A stretch of DNA of 64,000 bases from Jacaranda mimosifolia (lineage: Eukaryota; Streptophyta; Magnoliopsida; Lamiales; Bignoniaceae). The position numbers and the translations under genes were made by a program. The DNA lies in assembly GCA_018894105.1 (NCBI GenBank), contig CM032124.1, forward strand, positions 4,325,501 to 4,389,500. Direction: 5' to 3'. Below the pieces are notes generated by a model, which saw only the letters and a program-made list of their open reading frames with translations, had not been told where the DNA came from and did not search any database. Shown one piece after another: positions 12,066 through 25,400 of the stretch (position 1 is the first letter of the stretch; each line of letters opens with the position of its first letter).

Positions 12066-13853
12066 TCAATCATCATCCTCATCATCTATGTTTCTTCGTG
12101 GCTGTTCATTAAGAGATCTATATAAGGATGGTGCATGAGATACCTCCGGCCAAGTTAAATATGAGCCCGGTGCCATGAAGGAGAGATTTGTAGGCGGACA
12201 AAATGGTGATGTATAAGGATGAACGGGTGGTGATGGGGTATAAATATTCTGTTGCTGCTGCTGCATGAACATCTGTCGCATCATCACCTCCATATCCGTG
12301 AATTTTTATCTGAACATCATATTTTTGTCTCTATACATTGTCAATTATTCTTTCACCACTGTCATTTCTTCTTTCAATCTCTTCATTTCTTCACTTTCAT
12401 AGGGCGGATTATTTGGAAGTCCGCTAGATGAGTGACCCGAGACAAAGGAAGCCTCACTTCCAAGTCCAAAAATCCACCCCTTTTTCGATCTTCCTACTAT
12501 ATCTTTTCACACCTCTATAAATAATATTACCACAAATTAATAAAAGTAAAATAATTCAATTTGAAAATAAGATCAAATATAAATTAATAACTTAGAACTT
12601 TCACCTGAAGTTGAGATGACATGGGCACTGAAGAACTATTGACACCTTCACTTGAAATTTGACTGGAGAACTCTTCTAGTCGATTGTTGAACATATTCTA
12701 TACATAAAGCACATAGAATGATCAACATATATAAAAATTTAAACTTTCTACATAAAAAATTAACATTTAAACTTTCTAACATAAAATTTATGACATTTAA
12801 ACTTTCTTTGTAAAAAATATGACATACTACTTACATAAATATTCAGTGCACATTCATTGACCCATATGCGTTCACCTTTTTTATTTAATGCAGAATGTAT
12901 ATGCATAAAAGATTCTACAAGTCCAGGCAGGTGTTCAAGTTCTTTCTCCTATATCCAAACACATTTATCATAAATCAATTATAATTAAAATTAAATATTG
13001 ATACTTTTATAAAAACTACTATTTTATCTTTGTGTGCTAGGTGTGGATACAACCACCCTGATGAAGTGAAAATCCAACACCACCGCAGTCTGATGCCCGA
13101 TTCGCTTTATTTTGAGCACTTATTTTTGGAATACATCATTGCCCCATTCTTGAAGCAATCCATCCCAAACTTCATCTCCCATCTAAATAGGCTTCTTTTT
13201 GGATTGACGTGCTCGGTGTAACTTATTTTTCAATATCTTTGAGCCATGATGCTCAAATATTTTGCGAATCAGTGCACTCTCGTGGTCATACCAAGTAAAT
13301 TTTTTCTAGGGCACATAAAAGAATTTAAAACATTTAGAGAACTCTTTGCATTTTGAAGTCTAATTAAGAAAAAAATATATGATATTTAAAATAATTCTTA
13401 CCTCAAACTCCCCAAACCACATCATTCTAACTCCATCTGGAATTTTTTTCCATGATCTCCAAGCTTGTCGTAAGTACCTTTTAATAACAGTACTTATCTC
13501 CTGGGCACATAACAAATCCTCGAAGAACCTGTTTCACAAAGATATTTTTACAATAAATATTATAAAGATAAAGTATAATTTAGTAGTACATATAACATTA
13601 TAAATTACTATAATTAAAAAGATTAAAAAGTATTACTCTCTCCCTCGAGGCTGAATAAATTCCTATAAGTAACATCTATACTCCCAATATCTGTAGATGC
13701 TGCTGGTGTAGATGGTATAGATGAGGGAGTAGGTGATGCATCTAGTGGAGAGCTACCCGGCACAACATCTAGATAAGTGTATGGAGGGATATATGGCTCC
13801 GATCCAGTGTTAGATGGGACAACCTTATTTTTTCCCTTTCTATTACTTGACAT
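12066..13853 (-). pseudogene. TNPA-like CACTA protein (Transposase_24 type), decayed
   Basis: The first exon (13853-13623) starts MSSNRKGKNK and is rich in Pro, Ser and Thr. Further left on the minus strand come pieces typical of the plant Transposase_24 domain: an SWKKIPDGVR-like helix near 13460, AR-x-KKP followed by EVWDGLLQEWG near 13080-13230, and an ERIWVNE segment near 12870. The last exon (12293-12066) carries a Gln run and ends in acidic residues. The pieces lie in different frames separated by AT-rich introns, and stops break several. In this family TNPA binds the subterminal repeats and assists the TNP2 transposase. Exon limits are approximate. Confidence 0.65.
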
Positions 13854-14011
13854 CTATAAAAAATACTAATTATGTAAATTATAATAGATAAATGATATTA
13901 AATAAATCACCATCATAAATGTAGAAATAATGATAAAGATTGCAATCAATAAAGTACATCGACAATGAGTTTTTACATAAATTCACATTACATAACAATA
14001 AATTAAAACAA

Positions 14012-17000
14012 CTAATCATCGTCGTCGTCGTCGTTGTCATCATCATCATATGCACTGTCGTCGTCATCCTCATCCTCTAACTCTTCATCATCACCTATCA
14101 CTTGATTGTTTTCTAAATTTATTTCTTCACAAGGTCCCTCAATATTAAGTAAGTCACTAGTTGGATCGGTATCAACAATTGCATTGACTATGGTAGGTAG
14201 TTCTTGTAAAGCTACCTCCACAGTATTACGTTTATCCACCCTACTTCTTGGTCGTATTTTGATCACAAACCGCCAATGGACTTTATCTCTTTTAGCACTA
14301 GGATAATGAATATAATACACTTGAAATGCATGTTGAGCAATGATAAAATGATCAAACTTTCCATATTTTTCATTTTCTTTGATTTCAATGATATCATACT
14401 CTATTTATCTTGATTCCGTGGTTAGACAGTGAATCAAAACAAAGACAGTTAAAGAGGAAAACTTTCTTTTTAGGTACACTTGGATACTCTAGTAGAGTTA
14501 TTTCCTTCAAATTTCCATAAAATTCTACTGATCCTTCACCTTTGAGACACACTTCAGAATTGCACATCTTTTTATATTTTGCCAACAAATATGTATGAAA
14601 TACATATTCGTTAACAACAAAAGACGCCATGTCTTGACTTGTCTTATAGGACCCCCCAAGCTATATCCTTCAAATATTGATTTTTTACCATATTTTTTGT
14701 AGTGTGCACCTATAAATAATAGCAAGGAATTAAATAATTAATATAGTTCTTATTGGTTAACAAAGAGAATTATTTATTTTAAATTTTTTATACCTACATA
14801 TTTTTGGAACCAATTTACAAAATGATCCTCAATAGATTGTTCCACTTGAAGGTTGCTAAGGAAGGGAAAATGAAGTCGAAGGGCCGCTTTATACATCCTA
14901 AAATATATTGAGTTTGAACTTATTTTTCTTCTTTGCAATTGAAACTTATTAATTAAAAATGAATTTATATTGAATTGGAAAGCTTACTCAAGAAAAGGCA
15001 TGACTTCATCACAATTTAAAAGAATTTGCAATGAGGCAGCTTTCAACTTAGCATCATTCAACCATCTAGGAGTGCACTTGCCAGCAAGCTGTCCAGTTTG
15101 ATTAAAAACTGATAGAGTATGTGGTTGTTGATCATTATACCGCTCCTTTTCATTTCTTTTACTTCTCGTATTCCTTGATTGAATGTGGGACTCAAAGTAA
15201 TATGATGAAAAATATGCTGATTCTTGGGCTAGATATACCTCACATATAGATCCCTCAACTCTAGCTCTATTTTTTACCATACCTTTTAAATCATGTAAGA
15301 ATCTAAAAAATGAAAACATATATTTATAAATATTTAATATGTATGGAATATTTATTGTATTTACACATTATATTCTCAAAAGGATATATCCATCTATATT
15401 GTACAGGCCCACAAACAAGTGCCTCATATGGTAGGTGTACCGTCAAGTGCTCCATTGAATCAAAAAAACCCGGTGAGAATATGCGTTTCAACTTACACAA
15501 GATAACCAGGATGTTTTTTTTTTCAATTGCGATAAACTATCATCACATAATTCTGTTGCGCACAATTCCCGAAAAAATTGACTTAATTCTATTAAGGGCC
15601 TCCACACATTTTGTGGTAGCAAACCAAAGGCACTTGATAGCAACCGTTGCATAAACACGTGGCAATCATGACTCTTGAACCCAAGTAATTTCAATTTTGT
15701 TTTATCAACACATCTTGCCAAATTTAAAGCATACCCATTCGGCATTTTGAGATCCTCTAGCCAATTACACAACTACCGCCTTTGATCAACAGTCAAGGAG
15801 AAACAGGCTTTTGGTTTGATGTATTTTCCATTCGGTAAAACTCTCAAATGTAAGCCCGGTCTCCTACAATATTCCTCTGAGTCAAGTCTTGCTTTTTCAT
15901 TGTCCTTAGTCTTACCTTTGACATCCATCAAGATGTTAAGCACACTTTCAAAGAAATTCTTCTTGATATGCATAACATCCAAATTATGGTGAACCAAGTT
16001 ATCTTTCCAATAAGGCAACTCCCAAAATATACTTTGTTTCATCCAATTATGTGACACACTATATCAAGGTAATTTACCAAAAGTTACTGACAAGTCAATA
16101 ATTTTGGGAACATTACAATTCCTCTCCCATATTTGTTGACTGGTTAATCTAAGAAGTGCCTCCGATTGTTCAATCCTTCCCTTATAAGATGCATCTCTAT
16201 TCCTCTTAAACATATGATATGTGGGCAAGAACTGATGATGACAATCAAACTAAGACACTTTTCCACCATTCTTCAATCTAAATGCCTTAGTTCGCTCCAT
16301 ACAAATTGGACATGCTAATTTTCCTACAGTCATCCAACTTGATAGCATGCTATAAGCAGGAAAATCATTGATCGTCCACATGAGAGCTACCCTCAATTGA
16401 AAGTTCCATTTTTCAGAAATGTTATAAGTTTCTACTCCATCTTCCCCTAACAACTTCAAATCCTTAATTAAAGGTTGTAAATAGACATCAATTTTGCTTT
16501 TAGGATTATGTGGACCAGGTATTATACAAGTTAATAAGATGTAAGGAGTTGTCATGAACAATTCGGGAGGCAAATTATATGGAATTACAATAATCGGCCA
16601 GCATGAATATGGTGTAATAGATTGACTGAAGGGGTTAAATCTATCTAGACATAATCTAAGCCTAGCATTTCTTAACTCAAATGCAAAATTTGGATGACTT
16701 TCATCGAAATGTTCCAAACAAACCCATCAGAAGGATGACATAAAATACCAGAACTTCTTTTGTTTTCAAAGTGTCACCTTATATGCTCGACTGATTTCAA
16801 AGATGCATATAATCTTTTGAGCTAAGGAATTAAGGTTAAGTAATGCATCCTTTTATAAGGAATTCACTTTCCTATTTGATTACCTCTTGTGGTTGGTTTA
16901 AAACGGGAATGATTGCAAAACTTACATTCATTTGAACTAGTATCAATTGTGTAAAACAACATACAACCATTGATACAACAATCGATCTTCATAGAACTTA

Positions 17001-17672
17001 ACCCCAATTTTGAAGCCAATTTCTTTGTAGGGTAAAAGTTATCAGGACATAGTTTTCTGAAGGATTTGAGGATTTAATAAGTTCTGCCATTCAATAAAAA
17101 CATCCTTGAGACATATTGTAGTTAGATTTTAAGCACATCATTTGTAGAGTTATAGACAACTCACAATGAGTTTCACAACTTGACCACAACAATCGTTGGG
17201 CAGGAGCCAATATGTCATAAAAGGCTTGAGCATCTATGTTTGGGGGTTCCTCTCTGTTCGGATTAATCCCTTTCTCATGATTAATTTCAGTATAAAAACT
17301 AGTTCCCATAGCATCATAAACCATGTTTTCATACCTATTGTTCGTGGCATCACCACAAAAATGAGCATTACTAGGAGCTCCCCTATATACATTGAAATCC
17401 AGAGGTTCGGTCTCCCCATGTGCACTCCAATACCAATAATTAGGTTGAAACCCATACTTTAAGAAATGTACATGTGCTTCATTAGGTATCAAAAATTTCA
17501 GATTCTTACATTTTGAACAAGGACACCTTATTCCTCCATCTTTCAAAGATTGAGATTGGACGGATGCATAATCAATAAAATTTTTCACCCCAACAACACA
17601 CTTTCTTGTATAATCTTTTCGATTTGGCAAGAGCCTATTATGAATCCACCCACATTTAGCATGAATATCCAT
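14012..17672 (-). pseudogene. TNP2-like CACTA transposase, decayed
   Basis: Reading leftward from the start at 17672, the N-terminal transposase-associated domain has CGWIHN, then GGIRCPCSKCKN and the FLKYGF-x-PNY segment. A broken stretch follows (17090-16720). The catalytic region then shows LCLDRFNPF, PYNLPPE, PGPHNPKSKIDVYLQPL, MWTINDFPAYSMLS and GKLACPIC (16717-16250), and HHNLDVMHI with its conserved Asp near 15990. DUF4218 follows (SHDCHVFMQRLL, KNRARVEGSICE) and then DUF4216 (FYGNLKEITLLEYP, YIHYPSAKRDK), ending in a run of Asp. Stops near 16058 and 15773 and several frame changes mean no active enzyme. The family cuts and inserts CACTA ends in the nucleus. Confidence 0.88.
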
Positions 17673-17810
17673 ATTTTGTAAAAGAGTAAATTCATTAAAA
17701 GTGATCTCAATTTGAACGATGCAAAAGTAATTTTATTATAAATATTTTGATTTTGATAAAATTATTTGATTATTTAATTTATTAATATATGTTTGTTGGA
17801 AAGTAATTGC

Positions 17811-17834
17811 TTATAGTATAGTATAGTATAGTAT

Positions 17835-17922
<88 letters not shown>
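17811..17922. repeat. Compound microsatellite (TATAG)n-(ATT)n-(ATG)n
   Basis: Three pure arrays adjoin without spacers: about five TATAG units, about fourteen ATT units and about fifteen ATG units. It lies just upstream of the TNP2 start in the CACTA leader region. Confidence 0.95.
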
Positions 17923-17923
<1 letters not shown>

Positions 17924-18949
17924 AGGATGATCTAACAAATGAAGTGGGTAAACAAATCTTTTTGGGTATGTTTGATTTGGGATATCAACATTTACTATAG
18001 CTTTTAATATAGGATAATCTCTTATTTGATATGGAAGATGATATTTGTGAGCTGGCCTGTAATTTATCCAAAGACCGTATTATAGATGACATTAATAGTC
18101 ATTGACGTAGTGGGTTTGGATGTGAGATTATGTAATCTCAACCCTCTTTGAAATTTGATTTGGATATAAATATCAAAATTAATTCATGTATTATTCCATT
18201 TATGCATTTCATGATTCCTCTAGCAATAATTTTTCACCAAGGACTACTTTGTTATCTCAAAGATAATAATGTATATCAAACACCTTCTAAAATAAGATAT
18301 CCACACTGCCCATAAATTAAGACTAAACATAATGAGTAGCATCATTTTAATTGAAAATAATTAATAATATTAGTAAACTTATAATGACACATAAACACTC
18401 CCCCTTATGTCCATTATCATCATGCAAGCAATTAAAAATCGATCAGCAACAAATGAGAAGGCTCCAACCCTTCTCCCAACATCCCATTCTCCTTCCCAAT
18501 TCCAAATATTCTAAACATTTTTAATGTATTGTACGATAAAAATATATAAAATTAAAACAAGATATCCAAACTTACCTCTATATGCTCTACTGAAATCAAC
18601 ACTCACAAAAGATTTCCACCAGTGTCGAGATAGCCTACATCATTAGGCACATGTTACAAGTGCGCATAGTTATTCATAAATCATAATTCCATACACTAAA
18701 TGAAAACTTAAAAATTTAACACAATTCAATATATAGTAGTAGAAAAGTTAACTCAATCAAAATTCTAATAAACTTTTTAATTCAAATAAAAACACAACTC
18801 TAACAAATATAACGACATTTAAAATTAAACAAATATAAAATGTAACTCAAATTTGAACAAATACATAAATCATTATTTTTGTTAAATCAAATTATTATAC
18901 AAAAAATAATAAATTATTTAATTATTTGAGTTTAACTAACAAATAAATC

Positions 18950-19170
18950 AAAATTTAACTAAAATATAATCAAATTTTAACTAATGGAGACAATTAACTA
19001 AAATATAATGGAGATAACTAAAACATAAATTAAATTTTAACTAAAATATAATCAAATTTTAACTAATGGAGACCTAACACATAATGGAGATAACTAAAAC
19101 ATAAATCAAAATTTAACTAATAGAGATAATTAATTAAAATGTAATGAAGATGACTAAAACATAATTAAAT
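18950..19170. repeat. AT-rich tandem repeat in the CACTA leader
   Basis: Units of roughly 35-60 bases share ATGGAGATAACTAAAACATA and CAAATTTTAACTAA. They are degenerate, and the region has no coding signal. From 17923 to 18950 nothing else is recognisable. Confidence 0.7.
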
Positions 19171-19319
19171 TTCAATGTAATTAAGAAAATTACCTCAATT
19201 AATGGAAATAATTCAAAAGCACACACTCTTCGAACCTGAAACAATAACCCAAACAACCATTAGCATTTTTACTAAAATTAAAACTAATTTTTCAAAAAAA
19301 AATAAAATTAATTTTAGAT

Positions 19320-19428
19320 CTGATCGCCCACTGCCGATTGGGCGGCCAGCGGCTGGTGCTGGTGCAATGGCTGCACCAGCACCAGCCGTTGGTGTAACTG
19401 CACCAGCACCAGCCGCTGGCTACACCAA
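19320..19428. repeat. GC-rich inverted repeat in the CACTA 5' leader
   Basis: GGCCAGCGGCTGGTGCTGG and GCACCAGCACCAGCC alternate in both orientations, with three stretches able to pair. The block stands out against flanks of more than 70% AT. It lies between the terminal repeat and the TNP2 gene, where CACTA elements carry a non-coding first exon, so it may be transcribed; that is inference. Confidence 0.6.
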
Positions 19429-19584
19429 CACTTTCCAAAGAGAAGGAGAAAAAAAGGAATAAGAAGAAGAAAAAAGGTAGAAGAAAACCTTAGAGAGAAA
19501 TTGGAGTTTTTTGGGTGGGGAAAGAGGAAATTAGGGCATTTTATTTACAAACTATTTTATTTATTTATTTATTTTTTTTAATCT

Positions 19585-19908
19585 GCAATGGATTTTTTCG
19601 TTGCAAAGTCAACTTTTGTGATGGAAAAATCCATTGCAAAACAGTAGTTTTGTGATGGATTAAAATCTATCGCAATTTTTTTAAAAAGTTTAAAAGATTT
19701 GCAGTGGAAAAATCTGTCGCAAAAGTTGCAAAATTTTTAAAAATTTTAAAAAAATTGGGACAGAAAAATCAAATCTTTTTTCATTTTTTTTACTCTTTTT
19801 GTGATGATTTTTGTGGCGAAAAATTTTGTGAAGGAATTTCCGTCTCAAATTGCGATGAATTTTTTCCATAGCAAAAATCCATTGCAAAATGCTGATTTTT
19901 TAGTAGTG
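19585..19908. repeat. CACTA right subterminal and terminal repeats
   Basis: At least eight copies of GCAATGGATTTTT / AAAAATCCATTGC-like motifs precede the terminus TTTTTTAGTAGTG at 19896-19908. The motifs match those of the left side. Confidence 0.88.
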
Positions 19909-20206
19909 ATAGTTTTTCAATTTTGAAAGTGTGATCAAAACGGAAAGATGATTTGAAAACAAAAGGAAAAAACCCTTAGCTGTAATGGTTAATTTAAACA
20001 AGTATTGTTAATTGTTAAATGTAGGAAGATATAGATATGTTTTGTGTCACATCTGCAAAGCTGGCCCATACTATGTATGCTAATATATTTTATTATGCTT
20101 GTGTATTTAGTTGTCATCTAGCATAATTAAGTAAACGAAAAAGAAAAATTAATATCATTTGATTTTTGCTTGAAAGGATATGAACTTGATGATTGTCTGT
20201 TATGAG

Positions 20207-20645
20207 TATGGGTGTCAATTTGGTTTAGAACCCATGAACTAAATCCAAGCCACATGGTTTTGGGTTGGGTTGGGCTCAACATTTCAAAAATAGATTTGAG
20301 TGGGTTGTGTTTTAGATGGGTTATATCAAATTTAGGTTCAAAATGAGTCCATTAAAAAATTTAATTAATTTAATAAATCATCTTGTTATGTTGTAAAATT
20401 GTATATTAAATAGAGTGTAGGAGGCATAATAATATTCCTATGGTCTTTTGAATTAATTTTTTAGAATAAGTAAATTAAATTAATTTTTTTGTGTTCTATT
20501 GGAACTATTTTAAACCCAACCCAACCCACAACTCAACCCATTTTGAACCTAACCCATTGTCAACACATCTATTTTAACCCATATAGAACCCAACCCACAC
20601 AAACACAAATCAAACCCAACCCAACCTACCCATTTTTCACCATGA
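20207..20645. mobile_element. hAT MITE, 439 bp
   Basis: An exact 8-bp duplication, GTTATGAG, flanks it at 20199-20206 and 20646-20653. The ends are imperfect inverted repeats (TATGGGTGTCAA and the complement of TCATGGTGAAAA). Inward-facing GGTTGGGTTGGG and CCCAACCCAACC arrays occupy both ends. There is no coding potential; the open frame at 20489-20770 is a product of the CCCAAC repeats. Confidence 0.87.
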
Positions 20646-20653
20646 GTTATGAG

Positions 20654-21167
20654 ACTACATTTTTGACTAATGGGTTTAATCTCTGCATTTCAATGGTTGA
20701 GATATCTGAGTATTTTTATTCCATCTACCTTCTCAGCTACAAAGAAAGAAGTTATGATAACCACAACTAACGAAAAGTAACTCATTTATCTTCTTACATC
20801 ACTCAATGTGAGGGTGTTGTATCCCCGACAAGCATATACCAAACGAGCCGATAGGATGCTTCCTAACATTAATAGATCACATGCACACATACTTATATAG
20901 CTAACTATATTGCAAACTTTATCAATCAAAATATAACATGTAAGCAAACACAAAACTTGTTGTTATATCATTTTGTTTGGGTTGCTTTTGATTTTCTCAT
21001 TTCCATGAAGAAGAAATCTAAACAAAGACACAATGGATGAAGCAGAGAAACAAACCGACGAAATGTCTACTAACACATGGCAACCAGAGATTGCTTGGAC
21101 CTCTAACAAGTTGGTGGCCTAGTGAGAATATGTGGTATGTCTGAAGGCTACCTCCTTATCGACAAGG
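20654..21167. other. Spacer without recognised features
   Basis: Between the hAT MITE and the unidentified coding-like fragment at 21168 there is no open frame, terminal repeat or RNA gene that I can support. Confidence 0.5.
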
Positions 21168-21517
21168 CTACATGCATAAGCCTTGATAAAATATGTAGTA
21201 GCTAGAGCATCCATCTCGATTGTCCAGGTGAATGTGTTGATATAGCTTAGTAACAATCTTGTGTTGGCTGGTCAAGTCCTTTGATAAATCGTCTACTATT
21301 TGTCTCCATGCGCAATCATTTTGGCTAACTGCTGCATAGTAGAGGTTGATCTCTACTGTCTTGTAGGTAGAATCTATCCCGGCTAGGAAACTAGTGTTGA
21401 GCAACCAAATCGTATCTTGTAATTGAGAAGTCAAAGACATAACAAATTCTACATCTGAATTTGCAAGACAACATTGGAGAAGGCCCTGACAATTATTTCA
21501 ATAAAAAATTTGTAGTT
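21168..21517 (-). pseudogene. Unidentified coding-like fragment, split by the Copia element
   Basis: A 90-residue open frame (21440-21168) begins MSLTSQLQDTIW and contains DCAWRQIVDDLSKDL. With the Copia element mentally removed and one copy of ATATC kept, an open frame also runs from about 27910 into this side, with SNVAIDEFHKEQ before the junction and FFIEIIVRAFSN after it, up to a stop near 21455. The composition is protein-like and helical. I do not recognise the family. It could be a host gene fragment or an older transposon. Confidence 0.3.
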
Positions 21518-21522
21518 ATATC

Positions 21523-22390
21523 TATTGACTTTATAGCAATAAAATCGTCGAATTATAAACAATCAATTTATAACGGAGTATAAACCAGTTTATAATCATA
21601 GGACAGTGTTTGTAAAACTAATATTATAAATATTTCAGAAAATAGCAAACAATAGTACAGATATTCCAAAATTATTTAGTTGCTAGTTAGTTTAACATAA
21701 GCATAAACCAAAGCAAACACACCAATTTGGAATAAAAGAACAAAAATACAAGATCAGTATATATATATATATAAACCAAGAATTTATCTTAACGTTCTAT
21801 ATCGTAATAGAACTTAGATTGAAAAACTAGAATATGGTTCGCCTTGAAGAAATTATCGCTCCTACCAGTGCAAAGAGCACAACGAAACTTCCTTCAAGAT
21901 ATGACAGTCTCAGAAGCCTGCACTCTAGAAAACTTCACCTCGAACACCATTCAGTTGCCAAAAAATGATAAACAACACTATTAAATATAAGGGAGGGTAG
22001 AAGATAATTCATTATTGTAGTAGTTATAGCCTCTTCTTAGCAGATTAATTTATATGTGCTAGGAGGGGAGCACTTTTTAAGGGATTCCAATATGGAATAA
22101 CTTCGGTTAGTATTTTATACTACTATAGTATCCCATGCTTTTCTTTTATTTTTAATGTGGGACAAGGGACAAAAAAATATTTTATACTCCCACAAGTCCC
22201 CACATCTTTATCTTGATTACTATGTGGGACAACTCCCACTTATAGAATTTGTGCTTATTATACCCCATTTTTCACACTTTAAACATCTATGGATTTCAAC
22301 TAATAATTAACACTAATCTGAAGAAATAAAATATCTCTTTAACATATAATTAGCCCCAAAATATTAATTAAATGTGTGCCAATTACAACA
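21523..22390 (-). repeat. Copia 3' LTR
   Basis: On the minus strand it begins TGTTGTAATTGGCAC beside the polypurine tract and ends GCTATAAAGTCAATA. The final CA has mutated to TA, as the other LTR still ends ACA. Confidence 0.85.
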
Positions 22391-22402
22391 ATCCCCCATA
22401 AA

Positions 22403-25400
22403 TCCATAGTGTTAGATTATCAGGATTATTGTAACTTGCTTTCAGTAATGGTACCTTTCGATTTGACCACTGCCTAACTTATCCAACTTGTGCCACCATA
22501 AGGAAAAATGGATCTAAACCTTAAATTTGGCCCTTGGATGTGTTGGCGTCCATTGGTAACAACAAGCTGCATGGCTATGCAGTGATCATTAGGTTTGACA
22601 TATTATGGCTATATGTCCCGATCCTGTTTCATGAATGTTTTCAAGGAATAAATCTTTTCCTCTAGTCGTAGCCAGATGACTTCATTCACTCAGTTGGGCA
22701 TCTCCAGGGATGCACATGTTGCATCTCGTCATTATGGCTGGATCCCATTCAAAGTTAGAACTCTTACTTTACTTGCAGTTAATAATATTTTCCAAGTATG
22801 CCAGGGGACAGACTCAGATACTAAGGTATCAGTCAAGTTTAGGTGCACTTTAACACTCTCAATAGCTTGTTTATATCACATTGAACCCTCATTGTGGGAT
22901 CTCCACTTGGTAGGTTGGGTTGCCACTGCAGGAGCATCACTAATAGGTTTTCACTCCCATCCCCAGCCTGGATTTTTGGAATGAGGACAACTCAAGTCCT
23001 TTGGTCAAAAGATTGGCCATGTTGTCTTCGGATCCAACAAAATCAATGGCCACAAACCTATCAGACACAAGCTCCCTTATAGACTTTAGTCTAACTTTGA
23101 TGTGTTTCTTGGTCTTTTGATTATACTTTGAACTTTCGATCTTTGTAATTGTGGTTTAACTATCATAATGCATTGCAATTGCAGGCAAAGGCTTACTAAC
23201 CATGGGTAATTGGGTCATTGGCCCATGTAGCCACTCAGACTCTATTCCAGTTGTGTCTAAAGTATATAACTTTGCCTCAAATGTAGATCAAGTTTCCAAA
23301 ATCTATTTAGTAAACTTTCAAGAGACAACGCCTCCACCCAAGGTAAATACATACCCTGTACACCCATTACTATTGGAGTTTTTGGCTATCCAGCTAGCAT
23401 CACTATATCCCTCAAGTACTGCAGGGAATCTGCCATAATGCAGAGCAAGCGATGATGTGCCCTTAAGACACCGAAGTACCCTATCTAAAGCCTCCTAGTG
23501 GGTTCTATTGGGACAACTTGTATTCCTCACCAACTTTGAAACTATGAATGAGATATCGGTCTCGAGCAATTTGCAAGATATTACAAGCTCCCAATAATAG
23601 GAGACTACCTCAATTGAGACACAGAAACGCCACTTTCATTCTTGAAAAGAGCCGTAGAAGGATCATATGGTGTCTTAGCGGTTCTGTTCTCCTTATAGCC
23701 AAATTTCTCAATTATCTTCTCAACACAGTGAGATTGAAAATTAGCTATACCTTCAGTTGATCTAATCAATTTGAATCCAAAAATCACATTAGCTTCACCC
23801 TTATCCTTCATTTTAAACTTACTTTTCAAGTATGATTTTGTTTCATTGATAATCTCAATGGTAGAACCAATCAACAAGATATCATCCATATATAAGCATA
23901 GTACAATACAATCATTACCTTTAACCTTACAGTAAATGCACTTATCATTATCATTTATGCTAAAACCAAATGATAAAATAGTTTTATCAAATTTCTCATG
24001 CCAGTGCTTAGACATTTGTTTCAATCCATAAAGGGATTTAACTTGCTTACAAACCTTTTGCTAGTTACCGGGGGCTACAAATTCCTCAAGCTGATCCATA
24101 TAAATCTCTTCCTTGAGATCACCATACAGAAAGACTATTTTCACAGCCATCTGGTGAATTGGAAAACCATATATGGATGCTAGTGCTATAAGCACCCGAT
24201 TGTAGTCAATCGAGCAACTAGGGAGTAGGTATCAAAGAAGTCTATTCCCTCTTTTTGTTTAAAGCCTTTGGCAACTAATCTGGCCTTAAACTTATCAATG
24301 GTTCCATCATATTTAAGTTTCTTTTTAAAGATCCATTTGCATCCAATCGTAGTACACCCTAGAGGCAGATCAACCAATTCCTATGTCCCATTAGAGACAA
24401 TGGAATCCATATCACTTTTGATAGCTACCTTCTAGTGCTTAGATTTAGATGAGGCTATAACATCCTTGAAGGTCACTGGATCATCCTCGATATGGTAAGT
24501 GATGAAATCACTTCCAAAATCCTTGATGACCCTAGCTCTCTTACTCCATCTACGTTTATTTGGTTCTTCAACTCCAATGGATGTTAAACCAGAACTACTT
24601 GGATTAACCCCTACATTAGACATCTTTTCCACATGATCAGGAATAGACGTCGTTGTGAGAGCTGAATCTAAAGAAACATCCTAAGGTATTCTAGTTTTCA
24701 TTGGAAACACATCCTCAAAGAATGTGGCATCACGAAATTCCACTATTGTGTTAACCTCTATGATTGGGATTTCGGATTTAATTACCAAAAATCTCAATGC
24801 GTAGCTTGTTTTCACATAGGCCAAGAAGACCGAATCAATAGTTTTAAGACCAAGCTTTTTCCTGTTGTGTTTTGGGACTAGAACTTTTACAAGATAGCCC
24901 CACACTTGGAAATACTTTAAGCAAGGTTTTCTACCTTTCTAGAATTCAAACGGAGTGCTTTCTTTATGTTTGAGAGGCACTCTATTTAGAATATGGCAAG
25001 TCATATTCAAAAGTAGATTGTTGATCATATGTTTAAAGGTTCTATTCTTTTGTTCTACTACCCTATTAGATGATGGAGAGTATGGAGGAGTCTCTTCATG
25101 AATAATGCCAAAGTGTCGGCGATATTCATCGAAGGGTTTAGACTCATACTCTCTTCCTCTATCTAATCTTAACCTTTTAAGTTTCTTACCAATTTGATTT
25201 CCAGCTTCATTTTTAGAAATAATAAACTTTTCAAGTGCTTCATCTTTATGTTTTAACAAATAAACATAACAATATCTACTGAAATCATCTATAAAGTTAA
25301 TGAAGTATCTTTTCTGATCTTTAGTTAAGATTCCATTGAAATCACAAACATCTGTATGCACAAGCTCAAGTATTTCAGAATTCCTTTCAACCAATTGGTA

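Larger units (their letters stand above)
11569..19908 (-). mobile_element. CACTA (En/Spm-type) DNA transposon, 5' end at the right
   Basis: The right terminus reads, on the minus strand, CACTACTAAAAAATCAGC, a standard CACTA end. Both subterminal regions (11569-11810 and 19585-19890) are packed with variants of TTTTGCGATGGATTTTT and TCCGTCGCAAAA, the motif bound by CACTA transposases. Two gene remnants lie inside on the minus strand, TNP2-like nearer the right end and TNPA-like to its left, the usual order. The left CACTA terminus is missing: sequence enters the subterminal repeat at CGCCGTTTTGCGATGG without a terminal repeat. A 3-bp TSD therefore cannot be confirmed. Confidence 0.88.

Noticed and set aside
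22676..23438. Plus-strand open frames over the Copia RNase H region
   Set aside because: They are antisense to the decayed RNase H of the minus-strand Copia and show no motif of their own.
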